A DNA stretch of 64,000 bases from Deltaproteobacteria bacterium HGW-Deltaproteobacteria-6 (GTDB taxonomy: Bacteria; Desulfobacterota; Syntrophia; Syntrophales; Smithellaceae), in NCBI GenBank assembly GCA_002840435.1, contig PHAT01000001.1, positions 780,979-844,978 on the forward strand, read 5' to 3'. The notes under the pieces were generated by a model, which did not search any database, was not told where the DNA came from, and saw nothing but the letters and a program-made list of their open reading frames with translations. This document shows, piece by piece, positions 1 through 8,571 of the stretch (its first letter is position 1; every line of letters starts with the position of its first letter). The translations under genes were made by a program, and so were the position numbers.

Positions 1-101
1 TGATAATCCCTTAAATAAAGAGTATTGTTAAAGGCCGCGTCTATCTCTGATTTTTTCGACGCGTTTCCAGTCGTAATTGATAATGCTTCTGTCCATGACA
101 T
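1..101 (-). CDS. Phage tail/fibre protein, N-terminal fragment
   Basis: This is the first 33 codons of a gene that runs off the left edge; the protein begins MSWTEALSITTGNASKK. It starts 4 nt after the stop of the tail-tip gene, and a GGTGGTG ribosome site overlaps that stop, so it continues the late operon. The position suggests a baseplate or tail fibre component. Too little is visible to name a family. Confidence 0.6.
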   Translation of the reverse strand, partial: MSWTEALSITTGNASKKSEIDAAFNNTLYLRDY

Positions 102-105
102 ATTA

Positions 106-2691
106 TCACCACCATAAAGATTTATTTAAGCTTTCCGGATCTGTCGGGTCTGCGTAACCGTTATCATCGCACCAGAACCCGGAATCATCCCTCTGTTGTG
201 CCGTTGCCGTTGCCCAGCTTGGAGCGTCATCAGCCATCCAAAAACCAACATTGCGGCCGTAATCCATCAGATCGCGGCCTTTCAAAGTTACCATCAGCGG
301 AAAGCAGGAAATTTCTTTTGAAATAATTTCAAAAACCCGTTCGTCATATCCCCCGGCGGTTGACTGCGGAGCGCGGGCCAGCGTCACTTTTATTTTATCG
401 CCCAAGTTTTTATTGATCTGGCCTGCCTTTAATTTCAGTGTGATCACCGGCGACGGGTTTCTGCTTACCCAGTTTATTCGGCCGGCCATGGTGTCCGCCC
501 CGGCTTTTGTCCGGTGATAGGTCTTGATCGTCAGATAATCGTCACGGCCATATTTGTATTTTGATTCATCGTTGCACGCTTCTGTATAGAGATAAGTTCC
601 AATGGCGCACTGGTACGAATACCCGGCCTTTACTTTCCAGTAAAGCTGTGAACTGTCTTCGATAATTTCCGGCTCTTCCAGGATGTCTTCTTTTGCCAAC
701 ACCGGCAGCGTCCCGATGGTTGATGGCTCCCACGTCCGATATCTTAGCAATCCTGCACCATCTTCATCGAAAAAGGCCAAATCAGACTGACAGATGGTTT
801 CAAGGATCGTCAGCGCCGACGTCACGGACTCATTTGCCACATTTAAAACGCAATCGCTGATCGCTTTGGATGCCGTGAAGCTGGCCGCGTTCAGGTCCGC
901 TGCTACATATCCGCACTGATTCAGAAGGATGTCTTCCGCGATTTCCGGAGCGCCTTCAATCAGGACTCCGCCAACGTGATAACCTTCAAAGGCAACTTTG
1001 ACGCGGGAAGTTCCAACCACAAAAGAGGCTGAATTGATCGTAAAGGTGCCGTTCGTCAGATCTTCATTGCCGTGGGCGATTGCCTGCCAGCCCGCGCCGT
1101 CATTATAATCAACATAAACCTGAGCAATGGATTTAATCGCATGGTACGTGCAGTCGCAGATTTTAAACTGATAAGTCGATGCGGCGTATGCCGTATTGAT
1201 GCAGGTGCAAAGCGGGGCTTGCGTTATGTCATAGCTTCCCCAAAAATAAGGAATGGCTTTGCCTTCCGCCGACGGTTCAAGATTCGGCCATGTGCTTTTC
1301 CAGTAGTTATTAATTGGCAACGATCTGAGAAGGGCGAAGGCGCGGCTTTCGATATCCAGCATGAAATTTGTTTTTGTAAACGTCGCCTGCATGATGCGCC
1401 CGGCGAAAATCGCCGTATATTCGGAATACGGCAGAGCGTCCCCGCCCAGAAGCAGCTTTATTTCTTTGTTGTTCCAGATCCAGCGTTTTGTGATCTGATC
1501 GAAAAAGCCCCGGCTGTTGATAAGATTTACTGATCCGGATGATATCTGTGAAGCGCCCCAGTGGATCTGCTGCGTTTCCTGCGTAATCGCCGGGATGCCG
1601 TCGGATGCGATATAGGGTTCATAATATCGTTCTGGAGTGTCCAGTTTTATGCCGCGAGTGGCGAAAAACACCCAAAAATAGACGATGACGGTGTGATGGT
1701 TCGGTGATCCGCCGTCAGGGGCATGGACGTAAAAGAGGCCGTTCGTCGTGTCGTGCCAGTAAGAACCTGCGTTCGCGTCCACATTTGCAATGCTTGTCTG
1801 TGCTGTCAATGCTACGCCGTCAAGCTCACAGGCAACAATGGCCTTTCTAATGGTTTCCGTGCTGGCATCGGCCATGGTGATGGTTTCGTTGAGATAGGAT
1901 AGCTGATAGGTTTCTGCCGGTTCAAGAGTTACGTTGTAAGTTGCCCCGGAAGCAGTGCTAATTCCATCATTGCTCGCCCAATTATAAGTACTTCCGTCTT
2001 TTTCCGTTACAATGGTGCAGCCAGTTAATAGGGATGGTGTAAGTATTTGTTTACTCGACATAAGAGCGGAAAAATTAACTCCTGTTGGCTCCGTTTTTAG
2101 ATACACGAAATTCGTCGCCCAATTTAGTGTATTGTAATATGTCGCCGATCGGCTTAATGAGGATGATGTAAACCATGCCGCTACTCCAGGTAAGCCAGCC
2201 TGGTTAATGGTTCCAGAAACCATAGTTATGTCTAAAACTGTCTTAACAAGCGCACCAGATGCACCAAGGGAACTTGAATCTATTTCTGGGTATCCCGCCC
2301 CTGCATAAGTGGCAGAATCAATGTCATGGCCGTTTGCATTAACCGTCAGTGAAGAGTATCCAGCATTTGTCCATCCTGTGATTAGTTCAGAACTTAGCGT
2401 TTCTCCCGTGCCAATCGCCTTAATATATCCGACAAGAGTTTTCCCTCCTGCTGTAAAAGTTATCTTCCAACCGACATAATTGGTTAGATCAAAATCAACG
2501 CCATTAACTTTCATCCGAGTAACAAAAGCCGTGCCATTGACTAAAGAAAAATAACAGGTAACATTTGTCAGAGATACCGCAGTCGCAGCCGTAAAATTCG
2601 TGATCTGCTCTCCCGGCTTAGTTTCACACAGGAAAACCTTTTCACTCTGCGGTGCGGCGATCAGGTCGGCAAATGTCGTAGTGTTTCCCAT
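106..2691 (-). CDS. Phage tail tip / hub structural protein
   Basis: An 861-aa protein placed after the tape measure gene and one further tail gene, where long-tailed phages encode the tail tip and receptor-binding hub. It has no signal peptide or membrane segment. The N-terminal 350 residues are beta-rich and low in charge, rich in Thr, Ser, Asn and Gly. The C-terminal half has paired Cys residues and an Asp/Trp-rich tail, and resembles hub proteins in overall composition. Its ATG follows directly on the stop of the 2691-3458 gene, so translation is coupled. The exact family is not recognised; the structural role is inferred from position. Confidence 0.65.
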   Translation of the reverse strand: MGNTTTFADLIAAPQSEKVFLCETKPGEQITNFTAATAVSLTNVTCYFSLVNGTAFVTRMKVNGVDFDLTNYVGWKITFTAGGKTLVGYIKAIGTGETLSSELITGWTNAGYSSLTVNANGHDIDSATYAGAGYPEIDSSSLGASGALVKTVLDITMVSGTINQAGLPGVAAWFTSSSLSRSATYYNTLNWATNFVYLKTEPTGVNFSALMSSKQILTPSLLTGCTIVTEKDGSTYNWASNDGISTASGATYNVTLEPAETYQLSYLNETITMADASTETIRKAIVACELDGVALTAQTSIANVDANAGSYWHDTTNGLFYVHAPDGGSPNHHTVIVYFWVFFATRGIKLDTPERYYEPYIASDGIPAITQETQQIHWGASQISSGSVNLINSRGFFDQITKRWIWNNKEIKLLLGGDALPYSEYTAIFAGRIMQATFTKTNFMLDIESRAFALLRSLPINNYWKSTWPNLEPSAEGKAIPYFWGSYDITQAPLCTCINTAYAASTYQFKICDCTYHAIKSIAQVYVDYNDGAGWQAIAHGNEDLTNGTFTINSASFVVGTSRVKVAFEGYHVGGVLIEGAPEIAEDILLNQCGYVAADLNAASFTASKAISDCVLNVANESVTSALTILETICQSDLAFFDEDGAGLLRYRTWEPSTIGTLPVLAKEDILEEPEIIEDSSQLYWKVKAGYSYQCAIGTYLYTEACNDESKYKYGRDDYLTIKTYHRTKAGADTMAGRINWVSRNPSPVITLKLKAGQINKNLGDKIKVTLARAPQSTAGGYDERVFEIISKEISCFPLMVTLKGRDLMDYGRNVGFWMADDAPSWATATAQQRDDSGFWCDDNGYADPTDPESLNKSLWW

Positions 2692-3458
2692 CAGCGGGCC
2701 TCGGTGAATTCAAAGTCGTAGTTAAAATTAAACGGTCTGGTAACTGCCGGAAGCTTTGAAAACTTTCCGTAAATCGTCCTCTCTATCGGGTCGTTGGTGT
2801 AATCCAGAGCCGCGAATATTTCCTTATGAAGCCCAACTGAATTAAGCATGGCCTGATACAGTACCCACTGGGCTTGTGTTGCTATGACGCCGGAACATGA
2901 GAAGATGCGATACTTTTCTATTTCATCGGCATGATCCTGGCCGCCGATGGTTTGAGCAATTAAAGATGGATCGATGACTGATTCCTGATACCCCCAGCCA
3001 TAAGTTCGCGCCGGTTCAAAATACTGACCGACAAACAGCCGGCCAAGGTTCCAGTCTCCGGGAGCGTTGACCACCGAAAGCCGGTTGTATCGATATGTGC
3101 GATCCGCCGCCAGCTTCTTGATGATCGTGCCTTTATTCCCGCCGGGAGTCGTTCCGGACACCCATGTCAGCGTTTCCGTGACCGAAGGTGAGCCCCAGGA
3201 ATCCGTGGCGTTGAATTCGACTTGAAGCGTTCCGGGTGCGGCCGCCCAATCATAACCGGTCAAAGCAATAGCGTTGACTGCTTTTGCCGTTCCATGATCG
3301 ATGACCAGCTGTGCAGTCCCTGCCGTTGCGCCTGCTGTTTTCCATGTCTTTGTACGGTGCGGATTCTTGAGGTTATTCGCAGGAAATCCCGTTGCCGCAC
3401 TGCTGGCGGTCAAGGTCGCACTGTCCAGAAGATTATTGTATAGAAAGAGTAAGCTCAT
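2691..3458 (-). CDS. Phage tail protein (distal tail / baseplate type)
   Basis: A 255-aa protein directly downstream of the tape measure gene, overlapping it by 4 nt. The N-terminal half looks like a beta-sandwich (many Thr, Ala and Gly, with spaced Trp and Tyr), similar in character to discoidin-like distal tail domains. The C-terminal half, ending in FNFNYDFEFTEAR, is typical of proteins bridging tail tube and tip. The role is inferred mainly from gene order. No catalytic motif is seen. Confidence 0.6.
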   Translation of the reverse strand: MSLLFLYNNLLDSATLTASSAATGFPANNLKNPHRTKTWKTAGATAGTAQLVIDHGTAKAVNAIALTGYDWAAAPGTLQVEFNATDSWGSPSVTETLTWVSGTTPGGNKGTIIKKLAADRTYRYNRLSVVNAPGDWNLGRLFVGQYFEPARTYGWGYQESVIDPSLIAQTIGGQDHADEIEKYRIFSCSGVIATQAQWVLYQAMLNSVGLHKEIFAALDYTNDPIERTIYGKFSKLPAVTRPFNFNYDFEFTEAR

Positions 3459-6400
3459 ATGCTTGTTATCCCATTTACATGAACCACTTTGTTATTGTGT
3501 TTTGTCTCGTCGTAAATAACTTTAGCGATTTCTCGCCCATTAAGAACGACAGGAATATTAATAATCAATGGTTGCGACGCACCATCGCCACCGCCCCTCG
3601 CATATTTTCCGGCCCGATATGCTGCCGCTTCATCTTCTTTTAATACCGCTTCGGCTTTATGAGTTCTGACCATGAAATTATCTCTGGGAACATAATCAAG
3701 GCCGTTCTTTGCGCTGAAAGCAAACGTGTCAGTTCGTGGAGCAATCTTAGCAAGGTTTCCTTTCATTGATGCGCCAAGATTGCCGGAATCCATGCCATCA
3801 AAAGACACTCCAAGATTTCCGTTTTCGGCGGGGAATGATGCCCCAAGAGCTTCGTTAATCGCCCATTTTGTTACAAAACTTTTTAACGTTCCCGTGAAAG
3901 TCTGTCCGGCAGCATTTGATAAAGCGGCATTCATGGCCTCATTCCAGGCTATTGTGTACGCTGCATCATAAGCCTCTTGTGCTGCTATCTCCGCCGCTGA
4001 TTCTGACATCCCTTGCGCCATTCCTTGTTCCATAGCTGCATTATATGCCGCCTGTGCCTGCATATCGGACGTAATCACGGCCGCCTCTGATGCATTACCG
4101 ACGCCGGTATAAACGCCAGCAACATAAGCGACCGCAGCAGATACGCCCGCCTTAATCATGGCTTGTTCACTACTGTATTTATTGAATTTACTTGAGAAGC
4201 CTGACCCGGCAGCAGCACCGCCTGCCGCCCCCCATGGCCCGCCGTAAACACCACCAACCACGGCACCAACCACTGGGGCAACCATATCGACCAGGGTTCC
4301 GAACCACGGGGCAACGCCATTGATTTTATCTCCTGCGTATCCAGTTAATCTTGTTAATCCGGGACCGGTAATAGGGTCAAATGCTGCGTCAATAGCATCG
4401 GCCCACTTGCCGTTTTGGATAGCCTTAGAAATACTTTCGGCACTTTGGATTCCGGGATTTATAAAATCAAAAACATCCTCCATCGAACTTGAATTAGTGA
4501 GTCCTATCGCATTAGACAATCCGCCACTGATGACATTAACAAAATCATCAAATCCCCAAAATTGAGGCAAGCCCGTGCGTGGGTTTACTGTGCCGGAACC
4601 GCCCAAGGCTTTTAATAAAGAAGCTTCTGCCGTGTTGATATGAGCCAGCATAGTATCACCGTTCTGGCCCTTTGATGCGATCGCAGCCGTCGTTTCGCGG
4701 TCAACGACATATTCATTAGGAGATAATAAATATTTTATTTTATCGTTAGCATATGAATTTCCGGCAACACTTGCGTTGCCCGGAACCCATCCACCATAAG
4801 CCGCCCTGCTTGCCCCCGTCCAATTTAGTGAATCCCAAGTTTCACCGCTTCCGGCGATTCCGCTGAATAGCCAATCCGTTGCATACCCCAGAACCTTACC
4901 AACGACCCCCAAAACAGTTTTTGCACCTTCATTCCACACGGCCCCGAAAGTCATTTTAATTGGATTCATTGCCGCCTCAACAACCATTTGAGCAGCCGTA
5001 TCCGTAAACTTCCGCAGCATCGAATCAGTAAAGTTTTCAAAAATCTTTTCGGCGTCGATTGAACCTTTTTTAATGGATTGGAAAAGTCCTTCCGATAAGG
5101 CTTTGGATGATTCCTTAGAGAAGGTTTTGAAAATGTCCGCACCAACCTTGCCCATCGTCAGGGCTTCTGCTTTCATCTGAAGAAAACCGGCATGGACGCC
5201 ATCAAAAAAGTTGTCTGAAAATTCCAGCTTTTTTATTTCTGCTTTACGGGTTTCCTCTGTCACCCAGGCGGCAACGGCGACCTCAGCAACTCCCAGATCT
5301 TTATATTTTTTCGCTTGTTCATCAATGAGAACCATCGATGCGGCGTAAGCTTCTGTTTCATAACCTCTCAAATCTTTGTAAAGTTCACGTTCTGCCTTGT
5401 GGCGTTCTTCGGTTCGTTTGATAGATTCGGCGGTTTGATAGATGCCGACCTCAACCTCTTTTTTTATCCCTTCTTCAGCTTCAAGGCCTGATTTCTGCCA
5501 TAGCTTTGTCGTCTCTTCGGACTGCTTTGCCTCAGCAAGTGCTATCTGTGCCGTTTTCCACCGAACAACTGCAACGTCATTCTGTGTTTTTCTTCTGAGT
5601 TCCTGCTCCTCTGATGCTATCCGAGCAATGTCTTTTTCGTATTGAGATTTACCCATGCCCTCAATTTCGTAATAGGCCTTACGGGTTTCCTCAGACATTT
5701 GTTTTAGCGCCGTCTCGTATTCAGACGCGCTTTTTTTCATGCCATCAGCGATATCCGTTCGCGTTTGCACTTTTTTAAAAATGGCATCAAGCTGATCGTT
5801 GTATTGTTGCAATGGGTCTGCTGTCTGCTTTGCGCCGATTTCAGGCACTTCATAAACACCTTCGCCGTATGTTCCTTTTTTCTCAAAAAAGGATGCAAGG
5901 AAATTTGCGCCCATCGTGATGGGGTCTATTGATCCTTTCCCGTATCGTGTAATAAAGCTATCAACGCCGACTATCGCCGTCTTAAAGGCAACCGCCATAC
6001 TTGTGGTAAGATTTTTATATTGTGATTCCAGCCGCTCAATTTCGTCCCTTGTGCTATCAACGGCGCTGGTTTGCTGCTGTTGGAGTTTAGTGACGTGGAT
6101 CATCAACAGGGAATACATAGCTTGTGTTTTTTCCGCAGCCGTGAGTTTGCTTTCCAGATCCCCGAAAGCGTCTTTAAGATCGATGGTTGAGCCAGTAAAA
6201 GCTTTTAATCCTTTAACACGGCCACTTTCAAGTGCCTGCGTCAAATCGTTAAGGGCGCTTGTCGCTGTCCCGCCAACGGTATCGGCAAGGATGTCGGCAG
6301 CGGACGAAAGCTTTATTAATTGATCCGGGTTTAAGCCTTTAGCCAATCCGCCCAAAGCAATTTGCATAAGGTCTGAATTTGCGATCAATCCGTCGCTTGC

Positions 6401-6904
6401 GCGTCGCATGTCGGCAACGATTGAGTCGGCAGATGTGGAATATTTTCTCGTAAGATTATCTAAAATACCGCGCTGTTCTTCGTATTCAGCACCGGCTTTC
6501 AGCATGGCCCAGCCCTTACTTGCGGCGGCAGCAGCCGCGGCCATTGCAACAGTCGCGCCTATCCAATGATCTTTGAAGCCGTCAATCATTGACTTTTGCT
6601 TGCCGTACTGCTGCTCATTTAATTTGGTGAGTTGGTCGTGTTTAGCCTTTTCAGCGCGGACAATATCATCTGCTGTAGCCTTGGAGCTGTTTTTAATCAT
6701 GTCGAACGAATTATTTATTTTCGCCCGCATCAGATCCATTTCAGCAGCAGACTTGACGCCAAGGTTTTTGAAATTTTGCTCAATATTTAAAGTGGTAGTT
6801 GTGGCATCCTGCAGGAGCTTCTGCTGCCCTTTCGTATAACGGGAAGCATCAAGGTCAAGTTCCGCAAATATAGTGCCTACAGATCCGGGCATGCTATCCA
6901 CCAT
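3455..6904 (-). CDS. Tail tape measure protein
   Basis: At 1149 aa this is the longest phage protein here, as expected for the protein that sets tail length. Residues about 10-130 form a charged helical coiled coil, and a hydrophobic Ala-rich stretch follows (about 112-125). Residues 350-560 are a long Lys/Glu-rich helical region. A Gly/Ala-rich hydrophobic segment (about 870-900, with VVGAVVGGVYGG) fits the membrane-active part of tape measures. Two copies of a motif common in tape measure C-termini occur: YLLSPNEYVVDRET and FMVRTHKAEAVLKEDE. It overlaps the upstream gp10-like gene by 11 nt. The length implies a tail of roughly 170 nm by the usual 0.15 nm per residue rule. Confidence 0.9.
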   Translation of the reverse strand: MVDSMPGSVGTIFAELDLDASRYTKGQQKLLQDATTTTLNIEQNFKNLGVKSAAEMDLMRAKINNSFDMIKNSSKATADDIVRAEKAKHDQLTKLNEQQYGKQKSMIDGFKDHWIGATVAMAAAAAAASKGWAMLKAGAEYEEQRGILDNLTRKYSTSADSIVADMRRASDGLIANSDLMQIALGGLAKGLNPDQLIKLSSAADILADTVGGTATSALNDLTQALESGRVKGLKAFTGSTIDLKDAFGDLESKLTAAEKTQAMYSLLMIHVTKLQQQQTSAVDSTRDEIERLESQYKNLTTSMAVAFKTAIVGVDSFITRYGKGSIDPITMGANFLASFFEKKGTYGEGVYEVPEIGAKQTADPLQQYNDQLDAIFKKVQTRTDIADGMKKSASEYETALKQMSEETRKAYYEIEGMGKSQYEKDIARIASEEQELRRKTQNDVAVVRWKTAQIALAEAKQSEETTKLWQKSGLEAEEGIKKEVEVGIYQTAESIKRTEERHKAERELYKDLRGYETEAYAASMVLIDEQAKKYKDLGVAEVAVAAWVTEETRKAEIKKLEFSDNFFDGVHAGFLQMKAEALTMGKVGADIFKTFSKESSKALSEGLFQSIKKGSIDAEKIFENFTDSMLRKFTDTAAQMVVEAAMNPIKMTFGAVWNEGAKTVLGVVGKVLGYATDWLFSGIAGSGETWDSLNWTGASRAAYGGWVPGNASVAGNSYANDKIKYLLSPNEYVVDRETTAAIASKGQNGDTMLAHINTAEASLLKALGGSGTVNPRTGLPQFWGFDDFVNVISGGLSNAIGLTNSSSMEDVFDFINPGIQSAESISKAIQNGKWADAIDAAFDPITGPGLTRLTGYAGDKINGVAPWFGTLVDMVAPVVGAVVGGVYGGPWGAAGGAAAGSGFSSKFNKYSSEQAMIKAGVSAAVAYVAGVYTGVGNASEAAVITSDMQAQAAYNAAMEQGMAQGMSESAAEIAAQEAYDAAYTIAWNEAMNAALSNAAGQTFTGTLKSFVTKWAINEALGASFPAENGNLGVSFDGMDSGNLGASMKGNLAKIAPRTDTFAFSAKNGLDYVPRDNFMVRTHKAEAVLKEDEAAAYRAGKYARGGGDGASQPLIINIPVVLNGREIAKVIYDETKHNNKVVHVNGITSI

Positions 6905-7232
6905 TCCTTAAAATGTTCTGAATCTTGTCCTTACTCGCATTTAATGCAGGGCGGAGGAAAGGCTTTGCTCTCATCTTTACCGTCCCGCGTTCGACCATGT
7001 GGGCATAATAAGCCCCGCCTTTTGTCCGGTTCCCTGCATACACGCGGATATTTCGGCGCGTATCACCTTTGAGCCGAACAACACGGATTGAGCTTCTGAG
7101 TTTTCCGCTGGCGACGGGAACGCGCCGACGTGCATCATTGGCAATGACCTCAGCGGCTTTTTCAAGCCGGTCCATTCCGGCCGTAATGATTTCGCCATCA
7201 AATTTATGTGGATTCCAGTTGCTAACTCTCAT
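6894..7232 (-). CDS. HK97 gp10-like minor tail / neck protein
   Basis: A 112-aa basic protein with the typical pattern of the HK97 gp10 family: an N-terminal helix with ANDARRRVPVASGKLRSSI, then YYAHMVERGTVKMRAKPFLRPAL near the end. The family acts at the head-tail junction or early tail assembly. It usually lies before the tail tube gene; here it sits between the chaperone pair and the tape measure, a mild rearrangement. It overlaps both neighbours by about 11 nt. Confidence 0.85.
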   Translation of the reverse strand: MRVSNWNPHKFDGEIITAGMDRLEKAAEVIANDARRRVPVASGKLRSSIRVVRLKGDTRRNIRVYAGNRTKGGAYYAHMVERGTVKMRAKPFLRPALNASKDKIQNILRNGG

Positions 7233-7542
7233 TCTGATCCTCTAAAAAATGATGAAACAATTTCCGCACCCTTGTCAGGCATGACCATTGATCCTTAACG
7301 CCCTTTGCTCTCATAGCGCTTTCAATCGCCGGAATGGAAACGTCAACGATATAGTCAAATTTCCCGTTGTGCCGTGTGACATACTGCCTACGCACCAGCA
7401 TGTATATTTCGGCCACTTCCTGATTTTCGTCCCTCAGCACAACCCGGCAAGATTCGCATGGAGGCGCACCGGGAGGCGTTCTTTCTGCGTAGATTGTCTG
7501 ACACGCTGGGCAAGTGTGTGCGTACTCATTACACCACTCCAC
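7222..7542 (-). CDS. Tail assembly chaperone, T part (made by -1 frameshift)
   Basis: This frame encodes residues after the frameshift in the GT fusion. Read from the slippery site, the junction is TEKN followed by LIDWVEWCNEYAHTCP, open without interruption to 7222. A GTG at 7542 could serve as an independent start, but the context is poor. Two CxxC pairs (CPAC and CESC, about 17 residues apart) suggest a bound zinc, which I do not associate with classical lambda T. In the family, GT binds the tape measure protein and recruits tail tube subunits, at a minor ratio to G. Confidence 0.75.
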   Translation of the reverse strand: MEWCNEYAHTCPACQTIYAERTPPGAPPCESCRVVLRDENQEVAEIYMLVRRQYVTRHNGKFDYIVDVSIPAIESAMRAKGVKDQWSCLTRVRKLFHHFLEDQNES

Positions 7543-7560
7543 CCAGTCAATCAGTTTTTT
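7506..7560 (-). promoter_or_regulatory. Programmed -1 ribosomal frameshift signal
   Basis: The minus strand reads A AAA AAC in the zero frame (7560-7554), the classic X XXY YYZ slippery heptamer, directly followed by the zero-frame TGA. After a 7-nt spacer, bases 7546-7506 can fold into a long stem: CTGGGTGG, GTG and TGT pair with ACA, CAC and TTGCCCAG, with two single-base bulges and an 11-nt loop. Slippery site, spacer length and stem all match known stimulatory signals. Confidence 0.85.
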
Positions 7561-7997
7561 TCAGTTGCTTCTGACCTCGCTTTATCCTGATCCTTCAGTG
7601 TTTTAAGGCCATTATTCACGGCATCGACAAACTCTTTCGCCTTGCCGCAGGTCATCAACAAAACCTTGTTTTCTTTCGTGCAGGGAATGGGCTTTTTGTC
7701 CTTATCGAAAAGGTCATCCCATCCGGTGATGACGCGATCCCACATCATTTCATCCCACAAATCGCCGTCAAATTTAGGGGCATCAAAGCGCCGGTATTCG
7801 TCTTTGCCGGTTTCGGGATTCTTTAACAGCGGGTACTCGGGAACGCTCGTCATGCAAGCCTTTTGAAGCTCCCTTATATCTTCGCTGTCCATCAGGCGGA
7901 GGTGTACCTTTCCCCCGCCTTTGAGTTCAAACGAGCCGCTTTCAGTCGGTTTTCTTTCCAGATCAACAATCATTTTAATACTTCGCTTTCTGGCCAT
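7551..7997 (-). CDS. Tail assembly chaperone, G part
   Basis: A 148-aa protein right after the tail tube gene and before the tape measure region, the position of gpG-type chaperones. It is charged and mostly helical, ending KARSEATEKN, with no known catalytic motif. Its last codons contain the slippery run described at 7506-7560, so most ribosomes make this product and a minority make the GT fusion ending at 7222. The start ATG at 7997 follows the tail tube stop by 15 nt. Identification rests on gene order plus the frameshift signal. Confidence 0.8.
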   Translation of the reverse strand: MARKRSIKMIVDLERKPTESGSFELKGGGKVHLRLMDSEDIRELQKACMTSVPEYPLLKNPETGKDEYRRFDAPKFDGDLWDEMMWDRVITGWDDLFDKDKKPIPCTKENKVLLMTCGKAKEFVDAVNNGLKTLKDQDKARSEATEKN

Positions 7998-8012
7998 CAG
8001 GCCGGTTAAGGT

Positions 8013-8435
8013 TTAGGTCAGAACCATTTTGCCGCCGCTGATCTTGCCTTCAAAGCTGATCTGCCCGATGCCGGATTTATCCATCGAAAACGCGCGGCCT
8101 TTGGTCATCAGAATATTCCCGCCCGACAAGCCCCAGTAGTTTGTTTGGTTGATATAGAAAACCAAACCAGCGGTACCCTCGTTGACAAGGGTGCCATTAA
8201 CACACAGTGCATCAACGGCCCCCTGTCCGGTCGTGTCTGCGTTATCGTAATTTCCGTTGAAGCTGATTCCGCCGCCGTCGCCCGTTCCAAAGACATAGGT
8301 TTTGATGTCGTCGTCAAATTCTGTGTCTTCCAGCGTGTCGCGGGTAAACCCGGATAAATTCATTGTCCCCATCTGCGCGACTTTGGTACCGTTGTAGTAA
8401 ACGCCCTTGCTATCTTTTCCGACTGAAATACCCAT
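8013..8435 (-). CDS. Major tail tube protein
   Basis: About 140 aa, starting MGISVGKDSKGVYYNG. The ATG at 8435 is chosen because GGAGGAAATT lies at the right distance upstream; an upstream ATG at 8465 lacks this. The Gly/Asp/Thr-rich beta pattern, with a central GTGDGGGISFNGNYD segment and a C-terminal GQISFEGKISGGKMVL strand pair, fits tail tube proteins. It is followed by the chaperone frameshift pair, as expected. A terminator-like hairpin lies just upstream, so it may have its own transcript level control. Confidence 0.75.
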   Translation of the reverse strand: MGISVGKDSKGVYYNGTKVAQMGTMNLSGFTRDTLEDTEFDDDIKTYVFGTGDGGGISFNGNYDNADTTGQGAVDALCVNGTLVNEGTAGLVFYINQTNYWGLSGGNILMTKGRAFSMDKSGIGQISFEGKISGGKMVLT

Positions 8436-8463
8436 TTTAAATTTCCTCCTTTGAATTTCGGGC

Positions 8464-8513
8464 AAAGAAAAAGGGGCGAACTACGATGATTACGGCACCG
8501 TAATTGCCCCTTT
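8464..8513 (-). terminator. Terminator-like hairpin before the tail tube gene
   Basis: On the minus strand AAAGGGGC pairs with GCCCCTTT, with an inner TTACGG/CCGTAA stem, followed by TTTTTCTTT. It lies between the glycosyltransferase stop and the tail tube ribosome site. It could terminate or attenuate late mRNA, or protect the 5' end of a processed tail tube message. Confidence 0.65.
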
Positions 8514-8571
8514 GATTCTTTCTTGCGTCCCTGTCAGTCTGGCCGGACTTTCAGGAAACCCGAATTTTTTG

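Noticed and set aside
1072-1533. A 153-codon plus-strand frame inside the tail-tip gene
   Set aside because: Antisense shadow with no ribosome site; the minus-strand gene is continuous through it.
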